The translations under genes and the position numbers were made by a program. From positions 2,335,755 to 2,399,754 of the forward strand of contig NW_021167079.1 in NCBI RefSeq assembly GCF_003711515.1: DNA of 64,000 nucleotides. The letters are read 5' to 3'. Every line of letters starts with the position of its first letter. Positions within the stretch are counted from its first letter, which is position 1. A model generated the notes under the pieces. That model was not told where the DNA came from and ran no database searches. It worked only from the letters and a program-made list of their open reading frames with translations. Source of the stretch: Sodiomyces alkalinus F11. Lineage: Eukaryota > Ascomycota > Sordariomycetes > Glomerellales > Plectosphaerellaceae. Shown in pieces: positions 1 to 10,800 of the stretch.

Positions 1-556
1 CTTCGCCCACGGTCCTTTCCCTCCTCTTCCTTACGACACATAGCTTCCAAGACATATATGTAACGAGGGCTACACCCTCCCAGCCGCGGTTCTACGAATA
101 TATCCAATCCGGCGCCTCCCCATCATTAACTCCTTCTTCTCCACAAGCGCCTCTGAAATCCTGGCCCTTGTTGAGCACGAGACCGGGGCTAACTACGGAT
201 AGCCATCTATTTTTGTCGTCTTCATTTGATCCATTTTATTCCTTTCCTTTTTCAACCGAATCCTTCTATCCAATCCCTTGTTCTCATCATTCTTATCAAC
301 AGCCTTCTGGACTTCTCGACGTCAGCTTTGTCACCCTTTTGTTCTTCTTCTACCCGACCAACTCTCCTGTCCACGCAAAGAGAAGTGTCTGCATTTCAGG
401 AGAAAACAACAAACGATTTCCCCCTACACCGTACGGTTGTCGCCGTCGCCGTCGCCTTATTGGGAACGAGGCTTGTCACTTCATTACGGCCTCTTCCCAT
501 CTTCCAACTGTCGCAATTCGTCCCCCGACCACCCACTCCCCAGTCCAGTCGCCGCC
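1..556. other. 5' flank of the ankyrin-repeat gene, no gene seen
   Basis: This stretch is pyrimidine-rich in its second half, as is common in fungal promoters and 5' leaders. Open frames here lack the strong third-position GC bias of the downstream exon. It probably holds the promoter and 5' UTR of the gene that starts at 557. I see no RNA gene or repeat. Confidence 0.5.
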
Positions 557-2992
557 ATGGTATCCGATCCCGGATCCAGTTCATATCCAACACCTACCGG
601 CCGTCCCTCCATGTGGAATCTCTCAGGCCAGCGTAAGCTTAGCCGCTTGTATACCTACACCAACCTGCCTCTTCCCCGCATCGTCAAGGTCCTCGACTCC
701 TTGCGTATCTCAAACACCGGAGAGACGCCGGGGTATTTAAGACCCTCCCACCGTCTCCTCTCCTCTTTGCAAAGCTCTTTGCCACCCGACTGTCCCTTCT
801 AACCCAAGAGCAACAGACAGGACTCGGTGAACAAGAGGCTCAACGCCAACCTCGATAAGGAGCCTCGATGGCTTCGCCCAAAGACGAAATCCGACATGAG
901 CCGCCGCATCGACGAGCTCGCCAATTCGTCCATCCGAGGGCAGAAGCGAAACTCAATAATGAATTCCTTCGGTCGCCTGCGCTCAAAGTCCAGCCCCGCC
1001 TCCGCCGCCCCAACCGCAGAGCACACCGGGCATCTACATTCCCTCGGAGACCCTTCGGACATGGGCATGCATTCCACCTGGCTCGATGCGGCGACTGTGG
1101 CCGAAGCTAGCCCCTGGCACCCCGACCTCGCACACTGGAACCAACCTGCCGCCCCTCCCCCCCCCGCTGTGACCACCCAGCAGCTGGCATCGCCTCAGGT
1201 CGCCTTCGCCGATCCTAGCAGACCTATGGCTATGGGCCCCGTCTCGGTCCCGCCCGAGCCTGTGACCGCCCCAAGTTTGCGGCGACGGACTACCGTCGCG
1301 ACTACCTCCACGGACATGACCTCCAACACCCTCGCAGACGCCCTCTCCCAGTGCTCATCCGACTATGTCCGCAGAGTCACCCGGCTCGTCAAGCGCTACA
1401 CACTGTCCGGACTTGTCACTGCGCCTTCTACCCTCGACGAAGGCGAATCCGTGCCATCCGAATCGCGTCCCGGCACATCCGGCTCCACACGAAGCTCGTG
1501 GCTCGACGACGACGATGACGGAGATCACGCCCGCCTTCCCGACGACACCAGGCGGCTACCGGGCGATTTTCTTCAAATAGACTTTCAACTCTCCGAGAAA
1601 GGGCCCTGCCTGCTCTTACAGGAGCACGAATCCAGATCTTGCTTCTGCTACGCCAGAGAGGAACTCACCCATGCACACTGGGTCTCGGATGAAGGCCTTT
1701 CGGCCAGTCTCCGTCCCGTCTTCCACAACGACCCGTCGGCCTTATCCGCCCTAATCCACGAAAGAGATCCTTTCGGCAACACGCTGCTCCATCTCCTCGC
1801 CTCCCGAGGCGCGCCCCACAGCTTGCTGCACCGCGCACTCGATCACGCCTCCAACGCTTGCGTTAAAAACAGTGCTGGACAAACCTTCCTCCATCTCCTG
1901 GACGATTCCTGGTTTTTCTCCTCCACCGGAATGCCGCCCCTTCTCAGTCTCCTTCGACGTCTGAGTAAGGACGCGTACTTCGACATCTACTCCTCCGATG
2001 TGTACGGGAGAAGCATTTTTCATCTTCTCGCAACAAAGCTGGACGAGACCGAGAACGGCCGCGGGATTGGCGCTGGGATACGACGGCACTTTGAGACTGC
2101 GAAATACCGTCGTCGGGACGCTTTCGGCGTGGTCCCGGGAGAAGACGAGACACCTCTTTCTCTTCCTCTTCCTCCTTCTCTTTCTCATTCAGGCCCACCA
2201 GCGGGGATACCAAGCTCAGACGATGCGCAGCCAGATAACGCCCGAGACGCCGGATACATCAAACACACCCGGCTCGTCAAAGTGGTGCGCACATCAGAGC
2301 TGGAACCTGATGTCGAAGACTCCAAGGGCCGCAACGGACTCCACTGCCTCGCCGCCGCCATCCTCACTCAAGACACCCTACTGGCCAAGTACGGCAGCTG
2401 CCCTTCCATCTCATTAGCTCCGCGGGCGCAGCCACAACCCCAAGCGCAGCCCACGAATGGCCGGAAACGAAAACTCAACACCCCCTACCTGAACAAGAAT
2501 CTATGCGACGCGTCGAACGAATCCCTCAGACATCGCGAGTCGCTGGTGCGCAGACTGCTGGAAGCGGGGGTGGACCCGAACCACTACGCCGCCGACGGCA
2601 CCACGCCCCTCATGGCCTTCGTGGCCCACCTCCCCGAGGACGGCGACTACAAGCTGCCCGTGTCGATCCTGGAGCTCCTCATCGAAGCCGGGGCCCGCGT
2701 CGACGCCCGCAACCGCCAAGGCGAAACGGCGCTGCACGTCGCGGTGCGCCATGGCCGCAAGCTCGCCGTGCGGACCCTGGTCAAGAACGGTGCCTGCGTC
2801 CACGTCCGCGATGCGGCCGGCCGGAGCCTCCTGGACGTCGCTGACGCGCGCGTCGTCGGCGCCTCCCGCGACGAGAAGGCCTACTCCCATTACGAGGCCT
2901 CTCGGGCTTGGCTCTCCGGTAAGGAGAGCAAGGCCGTGCAGAATCCCACTGTGGCCATGGAGTGGGGTCTCGGCCTTGAGTCTTCTGGATGA
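557..2992 (+). CDS. ankyrin-repeat protein of unknown function
   Basis: I do not recognise a named orthologue. Two exons are proposed, 557-732 and 817-2992, giving 783 aa. The start GCCGCCATGG is a near-ideal eukaryotic context. The 84-nt intron has donor GTATTT, a TCTAAC branch near 797 and acceptor CAACAG, and the phases match. The first 350 residues are serine/proline-rich with an acidic DDDDDGD patch near residue 230. Ankyrin-type helices follow: one group around residues 370-420 (DPFGNTLLHLLA, AGQTFLHLL), one around 510 (GRNGLHCLAAA), and the clearest repeats at about 630-730 (GTTPLMAFVAH, QGETALHVAVRHG). Ankyrin repeats bind proteins, so a scaffold or regulatory role is likely, but no partner is visible. 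There is no signal peptide or membrane segment. The existence of the gene is fairly certain; its function is unknown. Confidence 0.8.
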
Positions 2993-4069
2993 GCCTCTGT
3001 TTCTGTTACCTCCAATTTTTTCTTGTTTTTCCGCTTTTGCCTTTATTTTGAAGCATTTTGTATTAGCGGAAGGGGGAAGACGGTACTGAATGTGTTCATG
3101 AGCACTTTCGAAAGACGAAATGACGTGCATCTGAACAGGGAAGAAAGTCGGCAAGAGGACCTGTGATACCAATTGTGAGGGTTTTGGATTAAAAGGCGTA
3201 CTGTCCATCGGGTCCAAGAGTTGGAGTTTTGCAATGCCATGGGAATTGGCGATATTCTTTTCAAATTAACTGCTCAAGTTCTCACGCTCGAGTGTGCTCA
3301 GGTTACCCTCCCAAGGCGTCGTCCCGCGTGTCATACACTGGCCGCAACGTATTGCAGCCACGTCGAACAGTAGTCACAATGGTGCAACCATCTTGTGAAA
3401 TCGAATCATACACTACATCTTCACATATCTATACCTCAGCTACCGGGATCCTCTTCATCTAGACGAGATAATAAACTGTGAGGTTCAGTTGCCGCTGTCG
3501 TTGGACCCCAAGTTACCTTATCTCGGGTCCCTCCCTACCATGGGCAAAATATCCCAGGACCCCCCAACCCTACCTAACGCCAGCCAACCATGCATCACGA
3601 CTCTTTTGTGAAATGGATGACGACGCCCCCCCCAAAGAATCTGTCGTCCTCCAAGGGCTGGGTGCCCTTTGAGGACCTGAAAAGTTTGCTCTGTCATTGG
3701 TCATTTATTCACACCCCCCAGAAGACCAACCTCCAACCTCGAGTGGAACGGGAGAAATGGTGAGAAAACAACAGAAATGATCTGCCTGGTTTTCTGAAAA
3801 CGTTCTCGAAACAACTGAGAATTAAAAGAAAAGATCTTCGCAAAAGTCCACATGCGAAGGAAAAGTATCGAGGTAGCTGTGTAGGGTGCGCGACTATGAC
3901 GTTCCTACATTGAAACCCTTTCTTGCCGAGATCGCAGGGAGCGGAGGCATACTACGAGGCCGCGTGGTACACACGAAGATGCACGCAACGTATCAACCGC
4001 AGCCCTCGCAGCCAATGTATCCCTTCGCCCGCCCCCTTTCCCCGTCTTGGTGTTGCTTGTCGTTCTTTT
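2993..4069. other. intergenic, convergent 3' ends of the ankyrin gene and ERD2
   Basis: The segment lies between the stops of two genes that converge on it, so it should contain both 3' UTRs and terminators. Short open frames here have no codon bias or recognisable motif. No RNA gene or repeat was found. Confidence 0.5.
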
Positions 4070-4983
4070 TTACACGGGCAACTTGAACTTCTGCCCCTTG
4101 AGGACCTTGTTGTAGTAGATCCAGAAGAAGTCGCTGTAAAGGATGGTCTGGATGATGCCGGCAATGATGGCGATCCAGTCGACCTTGTGCTTCGGCTCGG
4201 TGGCATAGCGGTAGATCCAGTTGGGGATGTAGAGGGCGCGGTAACTTCCGAGGGCGAAGAGGTAGTGGGTCGTGATGGTCTCGGCCTCGCCGGTGCGCTG
4301 GAGCATGAAGAGCTGGGGTAAGATGGCGACCGACTCGAGCCAGATGGAGAAGGCCCAGAGGACCTCGGAGGCGGTGTAGTAGTAGGGAAAGATGATGGCG
4401 AGGACGGCGGCGCCGGCCAGCAGGTACTGCACACGGAAGGTGTCGAGGTTGGGGTCGTTGGTGGGCTTGTAGGCGGTGGCCATGAGGTAGATGATGTAGC
4501 CCTGGGAGCTGATGAAGAGGATCTTGAAGGCCAGGTTGTACAAGGTGTTCGTCGAGAAGAGGTCTGTTTGGTGGAGGAGACGTGGTTAGTCGTCTCATGG
4601 ACAACAAAACCGCAAGGCAAGCGGAAGACCATGTGCAGACGTACCGAGATATCTAGTAATGTAGACGACGAAGTAAAGGACTTGTGACTTGAACGAGATG
4701 CCAGAACAGCTCTGCCAAACGAAGAACAAGTTGTCAGCAGGTTGGATTCGATGAGTCCAGAGGGGAAAATTCCGTGCGCGGGAGGAAGAACGAGTTGTTG
4801 CGCGTTAACTGACTTTTAGCTGAAGCATCTTGTGGAGGAGAATGCCGATACTCGCCAAGTGCGAGAAATCCGCTAAGAGGCCATCGTTAAACCATTGGGA
4901 CTCCGAACGAAGCTCGTCGTGACCATCAGCGATCACGAAAGATAATCAGCCCACCTACCGAGGATGCGAAATATGTTCAACAT
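4070..4983 (-). CDS. ERD2: ER lumen protein-retaining receptor (KDEL/HDEL receptor)
   Basis: This is the seven-helix receptor that binds escaped HDEL/KDEL proteins in the Golgi and returns them to the ER in COPI vesicles. Four exons on the minus strand (4983-4959, 4872-4814, 4711-4645, 4563-4070) give 214 aa, the normal family length. The first exon is only 25 nt and encodes MLNIFRIL. The second gives the conserved [15 protein letters not shown], and the third contains [18 protein letters not shown]. The last exon holds the remaining helices, with family motifs [13 protein letters not shown] near the C-terminus and [14 protein letters not shown] in the middle. All junction phases agree. The gene is divergent from the WLM protease gene across a 12-nt repeat tract. 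Identification is secure; the microexon start rests on homology and splice sites. Confidence 0.95.
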
Positions 4984-5934
4984 GATGACGTCGAAAGTGG
5001 CCCCGGAGGGTTTGATGGGAGCAAGGCGGTAGTCAACGTGCCGTGTCGAGTAGCTGCTTCAAACAGCAGCAACGAAGAAAAGTTTTGGTTGATTGGTTTA
5101 ATTATAATCGGGCCGGTCTGGTGTTGTCGTCGTTGTTGTCGTCGTTGTTGTCGTCGTTGTTGTCGTCGTTGTTGTCGTCGTTGTTGTCGTCGTTGTTGTC
5201 GTCGTTGTTGTCGTCGTTGTTGTTGTTGTTGTTGTTGTACGAAGTAGTCGTGTTTGTGGGGGGAGGGAGAAGAAGTATGGAGTAAGGTGTTTCTATCGAA
5301 GCTACCTTATTAGGAAAGGGAGACGAGAGCTTGTGATTATACGAGGTAGCCCCTTGTGAACTTTTGGCCTTTGCGTCGTGGGAACATTAGGGAAAGGACA
5401 CGAACGCGCTTCAAAGCTGATTGGATTGGTCGCTTCTCGTTCCCTGTAACGCTCGAGACCCCGGCCTGGCCAAGCCAGTTTTCCGCCGTTACTCAGCTAC
5501 TCTGTACCTCGTACCTCGTGTTCCGTACTAATACCGCGGGTTTATGCAATGCCGTGTTCCGGACCATGTGGGGCATGGGGAGTGACGTCGCGTCATTCTG
5601 TCCTGCCTAGAGATGCAAGCTGCTGACAAAGCACCATAATCATCTTCGTGCCCCTCGGACATAACCAACTCGGAAAGCCTGTCCTCGAGAATGACCACCG
5701 GGTCATTAAGTGCTTCTTAATCCTTCTCTGTTATTCTTCGTTCTCTTACACTCTATATCAGCTTAATAATGAAGCTAAATATGCCCTTCTTGTCCTTCTT
5801 CTATCTATAACATTGGGAGTTATACGTAACAAGCTGCGTGCCAATTCCTATCCATCTACACATCCTCATTCTTCGACCACTTCCTTCAACAACTCGAAAG
5901 CTGACCTCGATTATTCGCATAAGACATCAGCACA
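4984..5934. other. divergent intergenic region between ERD2 and the WLM protease gene
   Basis: Both flanking genes are transcribed away from this region, so it should hold both promoters. It contains the 12-nt tandem repeat at 5123-5237 directly upstream of ERD2 and a TACGAAGTA 9-mer at 5238-5246. The part nearest the WLM gene (5700-5900) is CT-rich. No further gene is visible. Confidence 0.5.
5123..5237. repeat. 12-nt microsatellite-like repeat (TTGTTGTCGTCG)n
   Basis: About eight near-perfect copies of a 12-nt unit, TTGTTGTCGTCG, run into a terminal (TTG)n tail. Long open frames on it (Cys/Arg or Leu/Ser runs) are artefacts of the repeat. It sits about 140 bp upstream of the ERD2 start codon, within its promoter or 5' UTR, so copy-number changes could affect expression; that is inference. 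Confidence 0.95.
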
Positions 5935-7008
5935 ATGGCAGACGACCACAGAACCTCTGATCCCGTAAATGGGCCAGCGGACGACATCACCATCACCATC
6001 ACCCACCGCAACACTCCTCACAGCTTCACTTTCGACTCCACTGCCACAATATCCGACCTTTCCTCCACCATCGAGCTCCAACTCGGCATCCCAGCCGCGA
6101 ACCAAAAGTTTCTCATCCCGAAACAAGGCCTACAACAACCACCGTTTAAGAACCCGTCCCTCCCCCTCGCACCACTCCAATCCACCAAAATCCAACTCCT
6201 CGCCCCGCCCCCGCAAGAACTCGCCTCCCTCCAAGCCGCCTCCGACCTAGCCGCCCGGCGCGCCCAAGCCCGCGCCCAAGCCGCCTCCCGCACCGCCGCG
6301 AAACCCTTCCCGACAAGCCGGACCAGCACCCGCGCCCGCGAGGAAGAGACCTACACCTTCCTCACCCTACGCCCCCTCCCCTGGCTCCCGCGCCCAGACC
6401 GCAGCCTCGCCATGCTGCAGCGCCTCAAGTCCGACCCGGGCATCCGCGCCGCCATGCGCACCCACCGCTTCACCGTCGACCTCCTCACCGAGATGGAACC
6501 CCTCTCCAACACCGCCTCCACGCACGAGGGCACCTCCCGCCTGCTCGGCTTGAACCGGAACAAGGGCGAGGTCATCGAGCTGCGCCTCCGCACCGACGCC
6601 CACGACGGCTACCGCGATTACGCCACCGTCCGCCGCACCCTCTGCCACGAGCTCGCCCACAATGTCCACGGCGACCACGACCGCCACTTTTGGGACCTCT
6701 GTCGTCGCATCGAGCGTGAGGTCGACGCCGTGAGCGCGGGTCGCACTACCGCTGATGATGCCGGTTACTCGTTCGCCCCCGCGCGAGGGGGAGAAGAAGA
6801 AGAAGAAGCCGGAGAATACAATGTGCAAGACCACGGAGGCTGGCAGGGGGGCGAGTTTGTCGTCGGTGGTGGGGAAGGCGTGCCGAGCAATCAGGGCTTG
6901 AGCAGGAGGGAGATACTGGCGCGGGCGGCGGAGGAGAGGTTAAGAAGGATGAATATGGAGCGGCCCGACGGTGGGAAACCTGATTCTGGGCCCGGGACAC
7001 CCGGGTGA
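5935..7008 (+). CDS. UBL-WLM domain metalloprotease
   Basis: A single-exon gene of 357 aa. Residues about 12-85 form a ubiquitin-like domain (ITITITHRNTPHSFTF, then IELQLGIPAANQKFLIPKQG). Residues about 125-260 form a WLM zinc peptidase domain, with HELAHNVHGDH at 238-248. H238, H242 and H248 are the expected zinc ligands and E239 the catalytic base, followed by the family hallmark FW. WLM proteins belong to the Wss1/SPRTN clan, which cleaves DNA-protein crosslinks or ubiquitin/SUMO conjugates. The UBL-first layout matches fungal and plant UBL-WLM fusions rather than budding-yeast Wss1, which has WLM first. The C-terminus is Glu/Gly-rich with no clear p97 or SUMO-binding motif. Catalytic residues are intact, so an active enzyme is expected; its substrate is not known. 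Confidence 0.9.
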   Translation: MADDHRTSDPVNGPADDITITITHRNTPHSFTFDSTATISDLSSTIELQLGIPAANQKFLIPKQGLQQPPFKNPSLPLAPLQSTKIQLLAPPPQELASLQAASDLAARRAQARAQAASRTAAKPFPTSRTSTRAREEETYTFLTLRPLPWLPRPDRSLAMLQRLKSDPGIRAAMRTHRFTVDLLTEMEPLSNTASTHEGTSRLLGLNRNKGEVIELRLRTDAHDGYRDYATVRRTLCHELAHNVHGDHDRHFWDLCRRIEREVDAVSAGRTTADDAGYSFAPARGGEEEEEAGEYNVQDHGGWQGGEFVVGGGEGVPSNQGLSRREILARAAEERLRRMNMERPDGGKPDSGPGTPG

Positions 7009-7841
7009 GGACATGTGAGGGTTGGTTCGGTGTCTTCGTGCATGCCGTGTGATACAAGATGTATGTTTCTTCCAAAGGACGAGCATGTTTTGAGTTGGCA
7101 TTTTTGGTTAGCGACAGTTCGACTCCATGGCATTTCTTCTGGGATAATAAAACAATACCAAAAACAACCATCAATATTACAATGACCTTTACAACATAAA
7201 CATTCGCAAAACCACCCGATTATTAATCGAAGTACTCGAAAAGAGCTTGCGGTCAGCCCCGGGAAGAAAGGTATGTGAGAATTAGCTAGACATAACACAA
7301 ATACACGGATGGACTTCAGCCAGCATGTAATTTAGACGCTGCTATGAACACCCAGAATCCATAATACTCCAGTGCGCATGGACGACGCCAGAATAAAGCA
7401 ATAGAGAAAAAGAAGGAGAAAAAAAAGAAGAGAAGAAGACAAGAAAAGGGGGAATAAAAAGAGAGCCATGCCGTCGAAGGCCTCCAGCTCTCCCAGTCAA
7501 ATCCAGATAAGTCATGTCTCGTGATCTGTGTGCAAGAGTCCCGTATCGTCATAGCATTCTTCCTCCCTGCTGTGCGCGTACAAAGATGAGCAAAGAAGAG
7601 GCACGCAAAAAGAAAGAAAACCCCCCGCAGGATCCGAGTCCAAATGATGCCCGGCGAATGAACAGTTCCCCTCAAGCCTCAAATTCCCTTGCCCAAAAAG
7701 TGAGCCGAGACATCTGGAAATGTCGAGATGCTTTTTCTATGTACCGGATATCGTCACGTCATAAAGGCCGCAAGACGAGACTGTTTGCGAGCCATGTCAT
7801 GTTCGTAGCCCTCCTCCTTTCCTCACAAAAGAGTCGAGTAC
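7009..7841. other. convergent 3' region between the WLM gene and EDC4
   Basis: The segment separates two convergent stops. It has A-rich tracts near 7400-7460 and a possible AATAAA-like polyadenylation signal (GATAATAAAAC) near 7145. Frames here look non-coding. It should contain both 3' UTRs. Confidence 0.5.
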
Positions 7842-10800
7842 TCAGCCAAAATGGCGTGGCTTGCAAGCCTCGACAGTGCGTCTGGCCGTCGCCATCATTT
7901 GTGACAGGTTCTTGAGAATCGGGTCATTCCCTCGAGTGTTGCTGATGCGGACGAAGAGATTCTCCGTGTTGGCAATCAAGAGGTTGAAGATCTTCGGGGT
8001 AACTGCGCGTGCATCGGCATCCTGGAAGAAAAAAAAATTAGAATACGACGGATCAGAAGGTCTGCAAGTGGTATGTATGGGCAAAGGGAACTCACCAGCG
8101 ACTCGAACTCATTGTGCAAAGTATGAACCACAACCTCTAGCCATGCCACCCTCTCACGGGTCGAGGTGTCGAGACTCTGGCAAATGGTTGTAGCAACAGT
8201 AAGCAGGATCAAACCGGGCATACCGGCAAGGATCGTCTGCGGACTGAACTTGCTCATAAACTTCTCGAAAATCACCTGCTCTCGGCCTGACTGCAGCCAT
8301 CGGAGCAGCGCCTCCTCGGCTCTTCCCGTCTTGACGAGAGAGTCGAGAATTGCCATCTGGTCTGCCAGATCTTGATCATACTCCGTGTTGCCGCTGCCCG
8401 CGTTAGCAGCGTTGGGCGCCAGCGCCTGTGAGGGCGCATAGTTGCCCGTGGTGTGAGAAACGCCGTGGGAATGGGCATGAGACTGAGGGTAGGCCATAGA
8501 ATGATGGGAGCTCTGCGGGCTGTGCATCACGCCGTAGCCGTGGCTGCCCTGTTTCTGCATGGTCTGCATGTGCTGTTGCATCTGTTGGAGCTGATGCTGC
8601 ATGTGGCTGTGCGCCTGGTCGTGGCCCTGCACCGGCGCCGTGGGAGACACCTGTTGCTGTTGTCGCACCTGGTGTTGCTGATGCTGCTGCTGCGGCTGCT
8701 GACGATGCTGCTGTTGCTGTAGGGCAGGAGCCTGGGCCTGAGCCTGAGCCTGTGCCTGAACCTGTGCCTGCGCCTGCGCCTGTGCCTGTGCCTCAGCATG
8801 TGCCTGAGCTTGGGCCTGTGCCTCTGCCTGAGCCTCAAGCATCTCTCGCTGGAACCGGATGAACTCGCCCTGGAACTGCTCCTGGGAGGCTGCCATGCCA
8901 GAGACCATGCTAGTGAGTTGCGTGACAACAGCGCTGAGCTGGTCGATCTTCTTGGCGTCCGTCGCACGCTGCGCATTCATGGCCTCCAGCTCCGAGTGGT
9001 GCTGGCGCTGCATTTCATCGGCGACGCGTTGACATGCCGTGGCAGCCACGTGGTTGAAGGAAGTAGACAGGCGGCTCGTCAGAGTGTCGAGAATCTCGTG
9101 CTCGACGCTGGCAGCGACAGTGCTCCCCACTCGATCCGAGATGGCTTTCACAAACTCCTGTTTCTGTAGGGCATGCTGGGTCGCGCTGGGGAGGGCTCGA
9201 TGGATCTCCTTGTGAACGGAGTGACTGATCTCCTCAGACATGCTAGAGCTGAACTGATCGGCCACCGCCTTGCGAGCCACATCCGAAATGGCCGGGATGA
9301 CCGAGTGGGTGAATTGATCCTGAATGAGCGACTCGAGGACTTTCTGCGTATTCTCGTTAAGAACCTCGGAGACCATGTTGAGCAGTTTCATCTGGCGCTG
9401 ATCAAAGTCTTTCTCGCGCTCACGATGCCCATCTTCGATCTTGTTGTACAGAGTCTTGAGGCCGGCGTTGATGGTGCCAGCGAAGCTGCTATTAAGGCGC
9501 GATTCCATGGTGCCGAGGACGGCTTCGACCGACTCTTGGCTGATGTTGCTGGGTGGGGTGGCAGAGGTGGCGGCGGCCGGCTTGGAATCCTTGGCACCAA
9601 CACGGGGTGAATGGCCACTTCCGTTAGACTGCGGCTCAGCCGCCAGAGCGCCAGCGGCAGCCGCCTTCTTCTTCCGGCTCTTGCGTTCCTGCTTCTCTTG
9701 CTTCTCTTGCTTTTCTTGCTTCTCCTCCTTGACCGGGGTAGGAGCCGGGGTTTCTTCGGTAGTGACTTCCTGCTTCGACTTCGTGGGAGCGGAGGTTTCG
9801 GGGCCCGCGGTCCGCTCGGACTCTTTGCTGGTGTTGCGGACAGCAGTATGAGTAGGCTGCGTGGTATCATGAGGGATCGGTTCCGCAGGCTGAACGGCAG
9901 GGGCTTTAAGCTTCGAAATTGAAACCACGCCGGCGTCCACGGCCGACATGGGGGCGAGGACTTTGTTGTCCTTGGACCAACCAAGCTCTGCCTGCTTCAC
10001 AAGCACGCATGCGACCCCCTTAGAGTGCATGCCGTAGAGTTCGAAGAGGGTCGGCTCGTCGGAATCCTGGCTCATAGCAGGGTTCGGCAGAAGGTCGAGG
10101 CTCCGGAGAATTCCCCTGTTAGCGAACGAATACTCACGGACGCCACTAATCACTGCCGTAGAGTCGGGCTGGGGGATGGATGCGTCCTGAGCGACGAGCC
10201 TCTGAATGTATTCGACCTGCGAGACGCTCTTGAGGTTGTACTTCGGGGCCGACAAATGGGCAAAGTAGATGGAGTTGCGCGTGGGATGACCAATGACGAG
10301 CATGCCGGTTTGCGGGTGATACATCACGCTGCAGACAGCATCCGACTCCTTGCTATGGGGAAGGTTGAACTCCTGCACGGGCTTGCCAAGGGCCAGATCC
10401 CAGAGCTGCAGGGTATGGTTCTGCTTCATGCCGACAATCATGTAGCGCAAGGCGCACCGCTTCTGGTACGGGCGGAGCTTATCCACCAGAAGCACAGAAG
10501 TCGGCCAGGCCTTTTCACCTTCCGGAGTGCTTGTCAGAGTCAAGAGCGGCTCCTTGACCTCGAGAGACGTATGTGCGGGAACGGGGGCGCGAGGATCGCA
10601 ACCTTCCTTGGCGGCAATCAGATCGCGAACATCCCAGAACTTCACCCGTCCGGACTTGTCGAGCGAGACAATGACGGAATCGTCTTGGCTGAAGGTGAAG
10701 TCCTTGCCAGCCTTGCCAGTGTTGATTTTCAACGAACACTGCTTCGCCAATGCCTCGGTGTCAACCAAGCGGTCGTGGCCCGGCTTGATCAAGTTGTTCT

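Noticed and set aside
5038..5285. Cys/Arg-rich and Leu/Ser-rich small open frames
   Set aside because: They are translations of the 12-nt repeat upstream of ERD2.
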